Source: an uncultured Prochlorococcus sp. (GTDB taxonomy: Bacteria > Cyanobacteriota > Cyanobacteriia > PCC-6307 > Cyanobiaceae). From it: DNA of 64,000 nt. Each line of letters starts with the position of its first letter. Positions within the stretch are counted from its first letter, which is position 1. The stretch spans positions 41,025 to 105,024 of the forward strand of contig CACEWU010000001.1 in the NCBI GenBank assembly GCA_902563335.1, in the 5' to 3' direction. Shown here piece by piece: positions 18,304 to 29,519 of this stretch. Under the pieces are notes generated by a model, which was not told the origin of the DNA, did no database searches, and worked only from the letters and a program-made list of their open reading frames with translations. The position numbers were made by a program, and so were the translations under genes.

Positions 18304-19329
18304 TTAAGATGATTGATGATTTATTTCAGAGAATTGAACTGAGCCTTTTGTCCAATTAATTTTTAACCCTTTTCCTAAGTTAATTGATCCAGGAGGTTGG
18401 TTAGGCTCGATTTTCTTACTTAGTTCCACAAGAGAGCTAGTTGATATCCCTGAGGCGCCTATTTCTTTTAACCAAGAGGCTAATAATGTTGCTCTTGCTG
18501 TTTGGGAGAGTTGACATAGGGCTTCTCGGCGCAATCCTTTCGATCCCTTTACTGCTTTGAGAGCAAGATTTGACAATGAAAGTTGGTCATTCTTGTAATG
18601 AGTAAGTCTTTCTGCAAGTGCTGCCATTCTTAAGCTACATCCTGGATGAAGTGCTTCTAATGCAGGTAGTACTTCATGTCGAATGCGATTTCTGCTGAAG
18701 TTTAGATTTCTATTAGATGGATCGATCCAAACTGGTAATTGCATTTCTTTGCATATTTGCTCTGTTTCTTTTCTGTTGAAGCATAATATTGGCCTAACTA
18801 ATTTAATTTCTTCATTAAGAGATCTGACTTCTCGTAGACTACTTAAGCCTGCAAGATCTGCTCCTCTTGCCAGGTTCAGAAGAACAGTTTCTGCTCTGTC
18901 ACTACTTGTATGGCCTGTGATTACATGAGTGCAAGTTAATTCTTTTTGAGATGAAAGTGAGTTTGCTTGTTTTACTAGTTGTTCATAGCGCCATTGTCGT
19001 GCGCTTGCTTCATTTTTAGTTAATCCCTTGCTTGCTTGAGAGCTGTGGACTTGTAAATCTTGTTTCGTGCACCATTGCTTGAGTTCATGTGCAGTTAGTT
19101 GAGACTCTTCGTGCCAGCAATGATCGCCATGCCAGATATGGAGATTCCAATGATGGAGTCTTCTGAGATCAAGCAATAGCTTGAGGAGAGCCATTGAGTC
19201 TTGTCCACCAGATATGGCAAGTAAAAGGCATGCACCTTGAGGAAGTAGAGAAGGTTTGTTCTTGAGATGCTTGTGTAGGCGGTAATGCCATGGGCTCCAA
19301 GGCATTTGGTTGGGGTTCGCTGTGGACAT
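18304..19329 (-). CDS. tilS: tRNA(Ile)-lysidine synthetase
   Basis: TilS attaches lysine to C34 of tRNA-Ile(CAU), changing its decoding from AUG to AUA. The 341-residue protein has the PP-loop ATP motif SGGQDS at residues 40-45, the GHTSSDRAETVLLNLARG segment and RNRIRHEVLPAL, all typical of the N-terminal catalytic domain. It lacks the long C-terminal domains of the E. coli enzyme, as is common in cyanobacteria. It converges with rnj, whose stop is 14 bases away, and is divergent from ycf23. Confidence 0.95.
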   Translation of the reverse strand: MSTANPNQMPWSPWHYRLHKHLKNKPSLLPQGACLLLAISGGQDSMALLKLLLDLRRLHHWNLHIWHGDHCWHEESQLTAHELKQWCTKQDLQVHSSQASKGLTKNEASARQWRYEQLVKQANSLSSQKELTCTHVITGHTSSDRAETVLLNLARGADLAGLSSLREVRSLNEEIKLVRPILCFNRKETEQICKEMQLPVWIDPSNRNLNFSRNRIRHEVLPALEALHPGCSLRMAALAERLTHYKNDQLSLSNLALKAVKGSKGLRREALCQLSQTARATLLASWLKEIGASGISTSSLVELSKKIEPNQPPGSINLGKGLKINWTKGSVQFSEINHQSS

Positions 19330-19412
19330 TGCTAGCTGGTTATCACTATGGGTGAGCTTTTTACTGCTAGGACTAGGCAGATGGGAGAATCTTTTAATTC
19401 CTTGGTGTTTTG

Positions 19413-20192
19413 ATGTCGCACTTAAATCACTTGCCTATTGATTTCAATAAGAGAATCAAAGAAAGATCTCTCTTCAAGGTTATTGCTGGTTTAAACAATT
19501 TTGATCAGTCTTCGGTAGCTCGCATTGCCCGTGCTGCTCGTCATGGAGGAGCTGATTTGTTGGATGTGGCATGTGATCCTGATGTTGTTCGTTTGGCATT
19601 GGAAGTCTCAGGTTTGCCCATTTGTGTAAGTGCAGTTGAACCCCATCTGTTTGAGATGGCCTTAGATGCCGGAGCTTCAATGGTTGAAATTGGGAATTTC
19701 GATTCTTTTTATCCACAAGGACGGTTTTTTGAAGGTGATGAAGTGTTGGAATTGACTCGTTTGACCAGGAGACTTTTGCCGAAGGTTCCTCTTTCAGTGA
19801 CTGTTCCACACATTTTGTCTTTGGATAAACAAGCACAATTGGCTGTTGATCTTGTTGATTCAGGGGCTGACTTTATTCAAACGGAAGGTGGAACTAGTTC
19901 ACGTCCATTAAGTCCAGGCTCTTTAGGGATGATTGAGAAGGCTGCACCAACTTTGGCTGCTACTCATAGCATTGTGGAGACTTTCAACAAGAATGGTTGT
20001 TGTGTACCTGTGCTATCAGCATCAGGACTATCAGCAGTCACTGTGCCTATGGCAATTGCCACTGGAGCTCATGGAGTTGGAGTTGGGTCAGCAATCAATA
20101 GGCTCAATGATGAACTGGCAATGGTGGCTGCGGTCCATAGCCTGCGTGAGGCCATCGATTCTGCTAAATGCTTGATTTCGTGTTCTTTTTAA
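19413..20192 (+). CDS. ycf23: Ycf23 / DUF561 family protein
   Basis: A 259-residue cytoplasmic protein of a TIM-barrel-like family found in cyanobacteria and plastid genomes of algae (Ycf23, DUF561). Motifs include KVIAGLNNFD near the N-terminus, ARHGGADLLDVACDP, EIGNFDSFYPQGR, DFIQTEGGTSS, PVLSASGLSAVT and ATGAHGVGVGSAINRL, which resemble phosphate-binding loops of a barrel enzyme. Its reaction is not established to my knowledge. The start is ATG 19413, with a TTG directly upstream as an alternative. It is divergent from tilS and precedes uvrB by 164 bases. Confidence 0.88.
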   Translation: MSHLNHLPIDFNKRIKERSLFKVIAGLNNFDQSSVARIARAARHGGADLLDVACDPDVVRLALEVSGLPICVSAVEPHLFEMALDAGASMVEIGNFDSFYPQGRFFEGDEVLELTRLTRRLLPKVPLSVTVPHILSLDKQAQLAVDLVDSGADFIQTEGGTSSRPLSPGSLGMIEKAAPTLAATHSIVETFNKNGCCVPVLSASGLSAVTVPMAIATGAHGVGVGSAINRLNDELAMVAAVHSLREAIDSAKCLISCSF

Positions 20193-20310
20193 CCCTAGTT
20201 TAGTTTATTTTTTTAATGATATTAAGATTTCTTTTTTGGACTATTCAGCGAACTTCGTTATCTGAGATGGACGGATTATTTTCTTTATCTAATGGCTTAA
20301 GGAATAAAAA

Positions 20311-20343
20311 TCTTGCTTCATATTTTTATAATATGAAGCAAGA
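20311..20343. repeat. Perfect 13-bp hairpin in the uvrB leader
   Basis: Left arm 20311-20323 (TCTTGCTTCATAT), 7-base loop 20324-20330, right arm 20331-20343 (ATATGAAGCAAGA); all 13 pairs match. It ends 13 bases before the uvrB ATG. No T-run follows, so it is not a standard intrinsic terminator. It could be an mRNA structure controlling uvrB translation, an mRNA end-stabiliser for ycf23, or a protein-binding dyad. Confidence 0.75.
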
Positions 20344-20356
20344 TCAGGTGCCTTAA

Positions 20357-22396
20357 ATGCCTGAATATCATTTACAGGCTCCTTATACTCCCAAGGGGGA
20401 TCAACCAAAGGCTATAGCAAGATTGGCTGAAGGGATTAACTTAGGAAAAAGATATCAGACTTTACTTGGTGCAACAGGAACTGGTAAGACATTTACTATT
20501 GCGAATGTTATTGCTCAGACTGGTCGCCCTGCTCTTGTTTTGGCGCATAACAAGACACTTGCTGCACAGCTTTGTAATGAGTTGCGAGAATTTTTTCCGA
20601 ATAATGCTGTTGAGTATTTTATTTCTTATTATGATTATTATCAGCCAGAGGCATATGTTCCAGTTAGCGATACTTATATCGCTAAAACATCTTCAATAAA
20701 TGAAGAAATAGATATGTTGCGGCATTCAGCAACAAGATCATTATTTGAGAGAACTGACGTTATTGTAGTTGCCTCAATAAGTTGTATATATGGTTTAGGA
20801 ATTCCAAGTGAATATTTAAAAGCATCAGTAAAGTTTACGGTAGGTGAAAGTATTGATCTTCGAGGTTCATTGAGAGAATTAGTGAATAATCAATATAGTA
20901 GAAATGATATTGACATTACAAGAGGTAGATTTCGAATCAAAGGAGATGTACTTGAAATTGGTCCAGCCTATGAAGATAGGCTAATTCGAATAGAACTTTT
21001 TGGCGAAGAGGTTGAGGCGATTCGTTATGTAGATCCTATTACTGGAGAGATTTTGCAGAGCCTTGAGACTATTAGCATCTACCCTGCTAAGCATTTTGTG
21101 ACACCTAAGGATAGACTGGAATCAGCTATAAATGCAATTAAAGAAGAGTTAAAAGAACGTCTTCAGATTTTGAATGAGTCCGGAAAACTAATTGAAGCAC
21201 AAAGGCTAAAGCAAAGAACTTCATATGATTTGGAGATGTTACGTGAGGTTGGTTATTGCAATGGTGTTGAGAATTATGCGCGTCATTTAGCTGGTCGGGC
21301 TGAAGGCACACCGCCTGAATGTTTAATTGATTATTTCCCTGATAATTGGCTATTGGTTGTTGATGAGAGCCATGTAACTTGTTCTCAGTTACATGCTATG
21401 TATAACGGTGACCAGTCTAGGAAAAAGGTTCTTATAGAACATGGTTTTAGATTGCCTAGTGCAGCAGATAATCGTCCATTGAAGAGTGAAGAGTTTTGGA
21501 GTAAGGCTAGGCAGACTGTTTTTATTAGTGCAACTCCTGGTGATTGGGAGTTGTCTCAAAGCAATGGTGAAGTTGCTGAGCAAGTTATTCGTCCTACAGG
21601 TGTTTTAGATCCTTTAGTAGAGGTTCGACCTACGGAAGGACAAATTGATGATTTATTAGCTGAGATTCGCAAAAGGGCTCTAAAAGAAGAACGTGTTTTG
21701 GTAACAACTCTTACTAAGAGAATGGCGGAGGATTTGACTGACTATCTTTCTGAAAATGAGGTAAGAGTTAGGTATTTGCATTCTGAAATTCATTCGATCG
21801 AGAGAATTGAAATTATACAAGACTTAAGATTAGGTGAATACGATGTGCTCGTTGGAGTTAACCTTTTGCGTGAAGGATTAGATCTTCCTGAAGTATCTTT
21901 AGTTGTGATTCTTGATGCTGATAAAGAAGGCTTTTTGAGGGCAGAGAGGTCTTTGATACAGACAATTGGTAGGGCAGCTCGTCATGTAGAAGGTTTGGCA
22001 ATTTTATATGCTGATAAACTTACAAATTCAATGGAAAGAGCAATTAGTGAGACTAATAGACGTAGAATTATTCAAGATAATTATAATAAAAAATATGGAA
22101 TAATACCTAAGCCAGCTGGAAAGAGGTCAAGCAATTCGATTCTTTCGTTCCTTGAATTGTCCAGGCGTATCCAAAATGATGATCATAATTTTGTACAGAT
22201 TGCTGGTGCAACTGCTGATTCCCTGGCTGATGATAATGAAGGCTTCTTAGAGCTGGATGCCCTACCAGAATTAATCAATGAATTAGAGGATAAAATGAAA
22301 TCCATGGCCAAAGATTTAGAATTTGAGAAAGCTGCAAAATTGCGAGATCGAATTAGGAAGTTAAGAAATAGGTTGGTCGGTAGGAGTTCAGTTTAG
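20357..22396 (+). CDS. uvrB: Excinuclease ABC subunit B
   Basis: UvrB is the damage-verification helicase of nucleotide excision repair, working with UvrA and UvrC. The 679-residue protein has Walker A GATGTGKT at 38-45, the beta-hairpin segment [12 protein letters not shown], Walker B VVDESHVT, the helicase motif [24 protein letters not shown], and a C-terminal UVR domain ([17 protein letters not shown]) that binds UvrC. It is full-length. A 13-bp hairpin sits just before its ATG. The secreted HExxH gene follows after 2 bases and is probably co-transcribed. Confidence 0.98.
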   Translation: MPEYHLQAPYTPKGDQPKAIARLAEGINLGKRYQTLLGATGTGKTFTIANVIAQTGRPALVLAHNKTLAAQLCNELREFFPNNAVEYFISYYDYYQPEAYVPVSDTYIAKTSSINEEIDMLRHSATRSLFERTDVIVVASISCIYGLGIPSEYLKASVKFTVGESIDLRGSLRELVNNQYSRNDIDITRGRFRIKGDVLEIGPAYEDRLIRIELFGEEVEAIRYVDPITGEILQSLETISIYPAKHFVTPKDRLESAINAIKEELKERLQILNESGKLIEAQRLKQRTSYDLEMLREVGYCNGVENYARHLAGRAEGTPPECLIDYFPDNWLLVVDESHVTCSQLHAMYNGDQSRKKVLIEHGFRLPSAADNRPLKSEEFWSKARQTVFISATPGDWELSQSNGEVAEQVIRPTGVLDPLVEVRPTEGQIDDLLAEIRKRALKEERVLVTTLTKRMAEDLTDYLSENEVRVRYLHSEIHSIERIEIIQDLRLGEYDVLVGVNLLREGLDLPEVSLVVILDADKEGFLRAERSLIQTIGRAARHVEGLAILYADKLTNSMERAISETNRRRIIQDNYNKKYGIIPKPAGKRSSNSILSFLELSRRIQNDDHNFVQIAGATADSLADDNEGFLELDALPELINELEDKMKSMAKDLEFEKAAKLRDRIRKLRNRLVGRSSV

Positions 22397-22398
22397 CT

Positions 22399-22968
22399 AT
22401 GCGTAAATTGTCTGTTTACTTTACAAGAAGAATCTTTTTTAGCATAACTAAATTTAGCACAATCATAGGTATTGTATTTGTAACTCATGTTGTATCTGCA
22501 TTAGCACAGACAGGTAAAAATTTTTCAATCTATGCTGATAAATCGTCTAGTCATGTTTACTCCTACATTGACACTCAACTTCTTTGTAGTAAAGAACCTG
22601 AATTGGCGAGTGCAATACTTAATGTAGGTAGAAAATTGGGAATTGAAGTCATTTCAGGTGAGCCTAAATTGAAGGGCAAGGATGCAACTTATGAAGCTAT
22701 GTATGGGAAGCTGGGGACAATTACCTTACGAGATAGAACTATGTCTTTACAGGTATATTGTCAATTAATAACTCATGAGTTTATTCATGTTCTTCAACAC
22801 TTGAATGCAGATCTGCAAGGAGTAGAGCCTCTAGGCTGGCCATTAAATTCTGATTCAATTAATTATTATGGATCATTGCAGGAAGCTGAGGCTTATACCT
22901 ATCAAAATCATGCTGGACGTGTATTAAATCTTTTAGTAAAAGCTTTGCAAAAAAGTTCTAAAAAATAA
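22399..22968 (+). CDS. Secreted protein with a HExxH zinc-peptidase-like motif
   Basis: A 189-residue protein with an N-terminal signal sequence: a hydrophobic run at about 20-36 ending in VVSALAQTG, a good signal-peptidase site. The mature part contains LITHEFIHVLQH at about 124-135, with HEFIH at 126-130 matching the HExxH zinc motif. Acidic residues Glu162 and Glu164 in QEAEAYTYQNHAG could supply the third ligand of a gluzincin-like site. Two Cys in the mature part might pair. Size and motif suggest a minimal periplasmic metallopeptidase, but I do not recognise a family. It follows uvrB by 2 bases and converges with lysC. Confidence 0.75.
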   Translation: MRKLSVYFTRRIFFSITKFSTIIGIVFVTHVVSALAQTGKNFSIYADKSSSHVYSYIDTQLLCSKEPELASAILNVGRKLGIEVISGEPKLKGKDATYEAMYGKLGTITLRDRTMSLQVYCQLITHEFIHVLQHLNADLQGVEPLGWPLNSDSINYYGSLQEAEAYTYQNHAGRVLNLLVKALQKSSKK

Positions 22969-23026
22969 ATATTTTTTGAGCCAATAATTTTCATTATTAT
23001 TGAATAACCATGTGATATTGATGTAA

Positions 23027-24787
23027 TTAATTGTTGCCAAGTCCAAAGGCATTATGCACTGCGCGTAAAGCAGCAATACCATCTGCTTCTGCGACTACAC
23101 AACTAGTACGAATTTCACTGGTAGCAATCATTTCAATATTGATCGTTTCATTGGCTAGTGAACGAAACATTCTTGCTGCTGTACCAACTGTCGCTGGCAT
23201 GCCAGCACCAACTGCACTAATACGTGTTATTTGTGGTCCTTCTTCAAGATGGGCTCCAGGCCATTGGGCTAGTAATGGAGCTAATGTTTTATCTGCTTGA
23301 TTTCGATCAACCCTCTTTAACGTAAAGCTAATATCACGACTCCCATCTTTGTGTTGACGTTCTGACTGCACGATTGCATCTAGACTTATCCCTGCTTCTG
23401 CGAGTGCGGAACAAAGAGCAGAAGCTGTCCCTGGCTTATCTGGTACTTGTCTAACACTTAGCTGAGCTTGATCTTTATCCATTGCGACTCCTCTGACTTC
23501 TGGTTCGCCGGATCCCATTATTGTTGGATTGATTTTGATTTGAGTGTCATTGAGTTCAAAGGTTTCGCTAACAGCACGTAATGCTTTTGATCCAATTGTT
23601 GAATCAATCACACAGCTCACTTTTACTTCACTTGTTGCGATTAATCTGAGATTTACTCCTGCTCTTGATATTGTCTCAAAGAGGCTTGCTGCTATACCTG
23701 GTCGACCCATAATTCCTGCTCCACTAATACTTAGTTTTGACATTCCTTTCTGAGTAGAAAGTTCACCTCCCAAAGAATTTAGAAGACTTTCACATAGGGT
23801 TTTTGCTTTTGTTAGCTCTGATTCCCCAATAGTGAATGTGATGTCATTACTTTTACCTTCATGTGTAGCTTGGATGATTAGATCAACATTTACTCCACCA
23901 TGGGAAAGGGTTTCGAATAGGTGTGCAGCAATCCCTGGCTTGTCAGGTACATGTGATAGACCAATAACAGCTTGACCTTCTACCAGTTCAACGCCATCTA
24001 CTGGTTTACCAAGTTCCAAGCCTTCGCGACCTAATGGACGTCCATCATTACTTGTCAATGTAGTTCCAGGATCTTCACTCCAACTGGAGCGGACAATGAG
24101 TTTGACTCCGTAATTGCGAGCAATTTCTACTGCTCTTGGATGAAGAACTGCTGCACCAAGACTGGCTAATTCCAGCATTTCATCACAACTAATTGTTTTC
24201 ATTAATTGTGCTTGAGAAACATGTCTTGGATCAGTGGTTAAAACCCCTGGAACATCGGTATATATTTCACATGCTTCTGCATTCAGTGCGGTAGCAAGGG
24301 CAACTGCTGAAGTATCAGACCCGCCTCTGCCTAAAGTGGTGATTTCTGCGGTTCCACCGCTGCTAAGGCTCGTTCCTTGAAAGCCTGCTACAACAACAAT
24401 ATGACCTTCATTTAAGCGTGCGTTTAGGCGATCAGTGCGCACTTCCAAAATTCTTGCACGGCCATGTGAAGATTCGGTAACGATGCCAACTTGTGATCCG
24501 GTCATCGACACCGCTGTCAAACCAAGTTCATTGAGAGCGATGGAAAGTAAAGCTATGGATACTTGTTCTCCTGTAGCCAGGAGCATGTCTAGTTCTCTTT
24601 GAGGTGGTTTGTTACTAATTGCTTGAGCTAGATGGGTTAGGTCATCAGTGGTTTTTCCCATCGCAGAAACCACAATCACTAGTTCATGACCTAGCTCTTT
24701 GCTTGCTGCAATTCTTTGTGCTACTGCTTTTATACGAGCAACACTTCCTACGGAGGTGCCTCCAAATTTCTGCACCAGCAACGCCAT
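23027..24787 (-). CDS. lysC: Aspartate kinase (monofunctional, tandem ACT domains)
   Basis: LysC phosphorylates aspartate, the first step of lysine, threonine and methionine synthesis. The 586-residue protein has the kinase motif KFGGTSVGS at residues 7-15, the [15 protein letters not shown] segment, and a C-terminal half with four ACT units instead of two. The repeated signatures are [54 protein letters not shown] and [20 protein letters not shown]. The duplicated regulatory region is the usual cyanobacterial form and should bind lysine and threonine. The start at ATG 24787 gives the expected length. Confidence 0.96.
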   Translation of the reverse strand: MALLVQKFGGTSVGSVARIKAVAQRIAASKELGHELVIVVSAMGKTTDDLTHLAQAISNKPPQRELDMLLATGEQVSIALLSIALNELGLTAVSMTGSQVGIVTESSHGRARILEVRTDRLNARLNEGHIVVVAGFQGTSLSSGGTAEITTLGRGGSDTSAVALATALNAEACEIYTDVPGVLTTDPRHVSQAQLMKTISCDEMLELASLGAAVLHPRAVEIARNYGVKLIVRSSWSEDPGTTLTSNDGRPLGREGLELGKPVDGVELVEGQAVIGLSHVPDKPGIAAHLFETLSHGGVNVDLIIQATHEGKSNDITFTIGESELTKAKTLCESLLNSLGGELSTQKGMSKLSISGAGIMGRPGIAASLFETISRAGVNLRLIATSEVKVSCVIDSTIGSKALRAVSETFELNDTQIKINPTIMGSGEPEVRGVAMDKDQAQLSVRQVPDKPGTASALCSALAEAGISLDAIVQSERQHKDGSRDISFTLKRVDRNQADKTLAPLLAQWPGAHLEEGPQITRISAVGAGMPATVGTAARMFRSLANETINIEMIATSEIRTSCVVAEADGIAALRAVHNAFGLGNN

Positions 24788-24828
24788 TCAATTCACCTAT
24801 TTGAAGTTTTGATGATTTAAGTCTGTAT

Positions 24829-25848
24829 TTAGCAGAATGAGTTGTCTGTTAAAAGTCCATCACGGAAAGCTGCCTTGGGTAAGGAACCTCTTTTGATTGC
24901 TGCTTCTATTTGCAACAAACTATTGAGTAACCCTAGGAAATTCTTAGGTTGTTTGCCTTTAAGTTGTTTTCGCATGACATAAATGCGTTTTGGATTTCCT
25001 ATCCCTGCTGCCTTTGCTATCACTGCAACATCTTTCTCACCTTCAAGTTCTAGCAGGCTTACCCAGAGCCATCCTCTTACTTGCCCAGTAAGGGTGGCTA
25101 ATATTCTTAATGCTGGTTCACCTGATTCTAATAAGGCATCAAGTAGTGATATTGCTTCAGTAGGATTGCCTTTTAACAAGTAATTTCCAACTTCTAATGC
25201 ATTAGTAGTAACACCTGTAATTAACGCATTTACTGTTTTTACACTAATAAATAAGTTGTTGTTAATTGATTGTTCTTGGTGCATGGAATTTTCTGCATAA
25301 AGAGATAATTTTTGGAGTTCTGAATTAAGTCTGGAACTGTCATTACCTATTGCTTCCACTAGCTTCAACTTTGCTGCAGGTTCGAGCTCTAGCCCAAGTG
25401 CTTTTGCAGATCGTTCAACTAATTCTTGTTGTCCAGCTTCATCCCAAACTGTTGGTAAGACAAATCTCTGTTCTATTACTAAGTTTGATTTTATTAGCTT
25501 TTGAAGAGCTTTAGTGGTTCTTAAGCGACCATCAGGTTTGTTGGGATTATTTAGAATTAGATGTGTTTCTTTTGGAATTAGTTCTAAAATATCTTCAAAA
25601 CGTGATGCTAGTTCACTTGGGCATGCATTACAGAAAGGGCTTTTTCTAACTAATATTATCCTTCCTCCACCTCCTAAGGGTGGTGTTCGCACTTCATCTA
25701 GTGCCTGACTTGCTTGAGAAAGATCACTTCCATCAAGTCTTGTCAAATTGATATTACTCCATGCGGGTTCAATTATCTGTTGAATAAGTGATGCGATAGC
25801 TTTTTCACAAGCAACATCATCATCTCCCCATATCAGTTGGATTGGCAT
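24829..25848 (-). CDS. holA: DNA polymerase III subunit delta
   Basis: A 339-residue clamp-loader subunit. The N-terminal part starts MPIQLIWGDDDVACEKAI and shows the delta-type nonfunctional AAA+ fold, with LNNPNKPDGRLRTTKALQK in the middle. The C-terminal region RILATLTGQVRGWLW and KRIYVMRKQLKG match the delta collar domain. Delta opens the beta clamp ring during replication. It lies 41 bases upstream of lysC on the same strand and is divergent from cobH. The match is to the general family; no catalytic residues exist to confirm it further. Confidence 0.9.
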   Translation of the reverse strand: MPIQLIWGDDDVACEKAIASLIQQIIEPAWSNINLTRLDGSDLSQASQALDEVRTPPLGGGGRIILVRKSPFCNACPSELASRFEDILELIPKETHLILNNPNKPDGRLRTTKALQKLIKSNLVIEQRFVLPTVWDEAGQQELVERSAKALGLELEPAAKLKLVEAIGNDSSRLNSELQKLSLYAENSMHQEQSINNNLFISVKTVNALITGVTTNALEVGNYLLKGNPTEAISLLDALLESGEPALRILATLTGQVRGWLWVSLLELEGEKDVAVIAKAAGIGNPKRIYVMRKQLKGKQPKNFLGLLNSLLQIEAAIKRGSLPKAAFRDGLLTDNSFC

Positions 25849-25913
25849 TTTTTCTAAAATTGTCGGTTGCCATCCGATGATTGATTAAATGGAATTGGCT
25901 AAAGGAAGACTAA

Positions 25914-26549
25914 GTGAATAGTTTTGATCATCCAATTTTTTTAGAGAGTATTGATCGCATTAAGGCTGAGCTTGGGTTTACAGGCCTTGACTCTCTACAG
26001 CAGCAAGTTCTTGAGAGGTTAATCCATAGCAGTGGTGATTTTGGAGTGAGACCTTTGCTGCGCTTTAGTCCAGCTGCGTGTGATATCGGTTTGTCTTCTT
26101 TAAAGGGTGGTGCTCCAATCCTTACGGATACTGCTATGGCATTTTCTGCCATAGCGCCTATGGCGCTGCGTACGCTTAATTCACCTATCCACAATGTTCT
26201 TCAATGGGCTCCAGATGAATGTATAGGAGGAGATACGAGAACCTCACTCGGCATGCAAAATGCTTGGAAACAACTCTCTTTACTTTATGAAGGAGCTCCA
26301 TCACCGATCGTGGTAATTGGAAGCTCTCCGACTGCATTAGATAAGCTTTTAGATTTAGTTAAAGAAGGTGCAATGTCCCCCAGTTTGATTATAGGAATGC
26401 CTGTTGGTTTTGTTGGGGTTAAAGAGTGTAAAAGTCGATTATTTAATACCGAATTACCATATATATCTCTTGTAGGTTCACGAGGCGGGGCTGGTCTAGC
26501 AGCCTCAGCACTCAATGCATTATTGAGAGCTGCTAAGCTTGCTTTATAG
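25914..26549 (+). CDS. cobH: Precorrin-8X methylmutase
   Basis: CobH (CbiC) moves a methyl group from C11 to C12 of precorrin-8X to give hydrogenobyrinate in cobalamin synthesis. The 211-residue protein has the catalytic His38 in RLIHSSGDFG, LLRFSPAAC, GAPILTDTAMAFSAI, and the C-terminal IGMPVGFVGVKECKSRL and GSRGGAGLAASALNALL. The start is GTG 25914, giving MNSFDHPIFLES. Cyanobacterial picoplankton make pseudocobalamin, so this gene fits. It overlaps nothing but ends 3 bases before the mutS stop, convergently. Confidence 0.95.
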   Translation: MNSFDHPIFLESIDRIKAELGFTGLDSLQQQVLERLIHSSGDFGVRPLLRFSPAACDIGLSSLKGGAPILTDTAMAFSAIAPMALRTLNSPIHNVLQWAPDECIGGDTRTSLGMQNAWKQLSLLYEGAPSPIVVIGSSPTALDKLLDLVKEGAMSPSLIIGMPVGFVGVKECKSRLFNTELPYISLVGSRGGAGLAASALNALLRAAKLAL

Positions 26550-26552
26550 GGA

Positions 26553-29363
26553 TTATGATGCAGATACTACGGAATTTGTTTGTACTTTAGAGTCTTGATT
26601 TTGTAATATAGTAGAAGATTTTGTTTCTTCCAGGGAATTAAGTATTTGATTAGCCCTTATTATAACTTCCTTAGGAACACCAGCCAATCGCGCTGCTTCT
26701 ATCCCATAACTTCTACTTGCTCCACCTGGAACAACTTTATGAAGAAATAAAAGATCTTCTCCCGTTTCCTTTACTAAAACCTGGAAGTTTGCAACGTTAT
26801 TTATTCTCCTAGATAATTCATTTAGTTCATGGTAGTGAGTGGCAAAGACTGTTCGACTTTTGATTTGAGTTGCGAGAAACTCACTGACTGCCCAGGCAAT
26901 TGATAGGCCGTCGAAAGTTGCCGTGCCTCTACCAATTTCATCAAGCAGAACTAATGATTGATTTGTTGACTGATTCAATATATATGCAGTTTCTGCCATT
27001 TCGACCATAAAAGTTGATTGGCCTGCGGCGAGATCGTCAACTGCACCAACTCTTGTAAATATTCGATCGGCGATGCTGATTGCGGCCGTTTTTGCAGGTA
27101 CCCAACTACCTAATTGTGCCAGTAATTGTACTAACCCAATCTGTCTTAGGTAACAGCTCTTTCCACTTGCATTTGGTCCTGTAAGAATAATTAGATCGGT
27201 AGCATTACCGAGCTCTATGTTGTTTGGTTGGAATACATCTTCAACTAGAAGTTGTTCTACTACAGGATGTCTGCACTCTTGAATACTAATTATTCTGCTA
27301 TGAGTGTTTGATTCGTTAATTAAAATTTCTGGTCGGCAGTATGAGTTTGTTGCAGCAACTTCTGCTAGTCCAGCGAGTGCATCAAGTCCAGCAACAGCTC
27401 GTGCAGCTTTTCTAATTGCTTGTGCGTGGGAGCCAACTTTTTCTCGTAGGCTACAGAATAATTCATATTCACGTTGTGCAGCTCTTGCCTTTGCTTGAAA
27501 GATTTTTCCTTCTCTTTCTTTGAGCAATGGCGTTATAAACCTCTCCTCATTAGCAAGTGTTTGTCTACGAATCCAATGATTTGGTACTTGAGCTGCTTTT
27601 GCTTTGCTAACTGCTAAGAAATAACCAAATGTTCTGTGATATTGAATACGAAGATTGGAATTGCCACTAGCTTTACGCTCTATAATTTCTTGGCTTTTTA
27701 GCCATGAATCTTGGTCATCAAGTTGATTTCTTAGGCCATCTAAGAGTGGATCTATACCGTCGTGAAAAAGTCCTCCTTCTGTAAGACTAAGAGGTGGATT
27801 GTCAATTAATTGTTCACGAATATATTCACCTAATTTAGGTAGCTCCAAGTCTAAATTTATTAGTTCTTTTAACCAATTAGGAGCTTTTTCTTTCAGTAGT
27901 TCTAGATTGCTGGCCAGTCTTGGAAGCCTTGCTAGTCCATCTGCAATAGCAATTAGATCTCTTGCTCCTGCCTGTCCTGCTCCAGCTCTGCCAGCTAAGC
28001 GTTCTAGGTCTCCCATAGAGCGAAGCATTCGACGTATTGATTGCCTAAGAGCCTTTGTCTTTACTAGGCGGCCAACTATTTCTTGGCGGGCTTTAATTGC
28101 ATCAACTTGTATTAGGGGTGCTTCTATCCAGCGACGAAGACATCGAGCTCCCATCGCTGTCAAGGTTCTATCTATTGCCCAAAGAAGAGATCCCTGAAAT
28201 TGACCATCTCTTTGTGTGCTTGTGAGCTCTAAATTGCGTCTTGTTTGGGCGTCGATGCAGAGGAAATTTTCTGCATAAGTTGTGCGAGGACAATCAAGAG
28301 GAATTGTGCTTTTATCTGAAATTTCATTCGATTCGCTATCTATTGGTTTGGTATCACTAAAATATTTCAAAAGACCTCCAGCTGCTCTTGTAGCTAATGG
28401 CCATTGCTCTATGCCTAAGCCATTGAGGGTTTTGAGTTTGAAATGTCTTTTAAGAATTGATTGAGCCTCTGGAAGGCTAAAGCTTGTTTTTGATATTGCT
28501 CTTAGTTTGAGCTTTTCTGGGATCCATTGGTTTTTATTGCTTTTTTCAGGACCGGACAAGACCAACTCGGCAGCGTCAATTTTGATTAGTTCTTGCTGTA
28601 GCGAAGAAATTCCTTCTCCTTGAGTAACTAAAAACTCACCAGTACTTACATCTGCATAAGCGAGGCCCCAGTGAAATAGATGATCATTTTGATCATTACT
28701 TACTACAACTGCTGCTAACCAGTTATTTTTGCGGGCTTGCAGCATCCCTTCCTCGATAATTGTTCCAGGAGTGAGAACTCTTGTGATACCTCTTTTAAGA
28801 AGTGAGCCTTTACTAGGAGTAGTTTCTAACTGATCGCATAATGCAATACTTAATCCTCTATTAATTAGATCAGCGCAATATCGCTCAGCAGCATGATGTG
28901 GAACTCCTGCCATAGGAACTCGACCTATTAACTTTCCTCCTTCTTTTCCAGTCAGAGTTAGCTCTAGAAGCCTTGAGAGGAGAATTGCATCTTCAAAGAA
29001 GCATTCAAAAAAATCGCCCAATCTATATAGGAGGATCCTATCTGGATTGGCTTTTTTGAGCTCTACATAGTGACGGAGCACTGGTGTGAGCTTCTCTAGG
29101 TCAACTAGTTTGTGATTAGACCATGCCGGCAATTCTTGATCTGCATTTTTAAATGGTTGATTACGTGACGAATCTTTATTGGTTGTTGATTCTTTGAGTG
29201 TTTCTCTCGATCGTGGCCTATCTCTTGAATCTTTTGCAAGTTGTTGGTCAGATAGTTCGGTATTGATTCCTGACGTGCTTGTTATAGATCCTTCTACTTC
29301 TTGATTTGTCTGGCTGAAATCTCCAAACAGACTGCCTTGCATTGGTTCAGCATTGGCAGTCAT
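26553..29363 (-). CDS. mutS: DNA mismatch repair protein MutS
   Basis: A 936-residue mismatch-recognition ATPase. The first 80 residues are a Ser/Thr/Asp-rich extension not found in E. coli. Domain I follows with the mismatch-reading loop [15 protein letters not shown], then [17 protein letters not shown]. The ATPase domain has Walker A GPNASGKS, Walker [28 protein letters not shown] and [15 protein letters not shown] near the C-terminus. The motif pattern is MutS1. Its role in picocyanobacteria is presumably replication fidelity. It is divergent from the psbZ-like gene, with about 156 bases between the starts. Confidence 0.97.
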   Translation of the reverse strand: MTANAEPMQGSLFGDFSQTNQEVEGSITSTSGINTELSDQQLAKDSRDRPRSRETLKESTTNKDSSRNQPFKNADQELPAWSNHKLVDLEKLTPVLRHYVELKKANPDRILLYRLGDFFECFFEDAILLSRLLELTLTGKEGGKLIGRVPMAGVPHHAAERYCADLINRGLSIALCDQLETTPSKGSLLKRGITRVLTPGTIIEEGMLQARKNNWLAAVVVSNDQNDHLFHWGLAYADVSTGEFLVTQGEGISSLQQELIKIDAAELVLSGPEKSNKNQWIPEKLKLRAISKTSFSLPEAQSILKRHFKLKTLNGLGIEQWPLATRAAGGLLKYFSDTKPIDSESNEISDKSTIPLDCPRTTYAENFLCIDAQTRRNLELTSTQRDGQFQGSLLWAIDRTLTAMGARCLRRWIEAPLIQVDAIKARQEIVGRLVKTKALRQSIRRMLRSMGDLERLAGRAGAGQAGARDLIAIADGLARLPRLASNLELLKEKAPNWLKELINLDLELPKLGEYIREQLIDNPPLSLTEGGLFHDGIDPLLDGLRNQLDDQDSWLKSQEIIERKASGNSNLRIQYHRTFGYFLAVSKAKAAQVPNHWIRRQTLANEERFITPLLKEREGKIFQAKARAAQREYELFCSLREKVGSHAQAIRKAARAVAGLDALAGLAEVAATNSYCRPEILINESNTHSRIISIQECRHPVVEQLLVEDVFQPNNIELGNATDLIILTGPNASGKSCYLRQIGLVQLLAQLGSWVPAKTAAISIADRIFTRVGAVDDLAAGQSTFMVEMAETAYILNQSTNQSLVLLDEIGRGTATFDGLSIAWAVSEFLATQIKSRTVFATHYHELNELSRRINNVANFQVLVKETGEDLLFLHKVVPGGASRSYGIEAARLAGVPKEVIIRANQILNSLEETKSSTILQNQDSKVQTNSVVSAS

Positions 29364-29519
29364 AGATGTTTCAGCCCCTAATAGATCGCATAGTAAAGGC
29401 CATTAATTGGTTTGCATGTGAAGCCTCGCGACACCCAAGGGCTTCTTTTGGCAAAACCCCACTTCTTCATGGGAGAATGATTAGATGCTGTGAGCATTGG
29501 CTCCTTCGCTCAATCCCCC

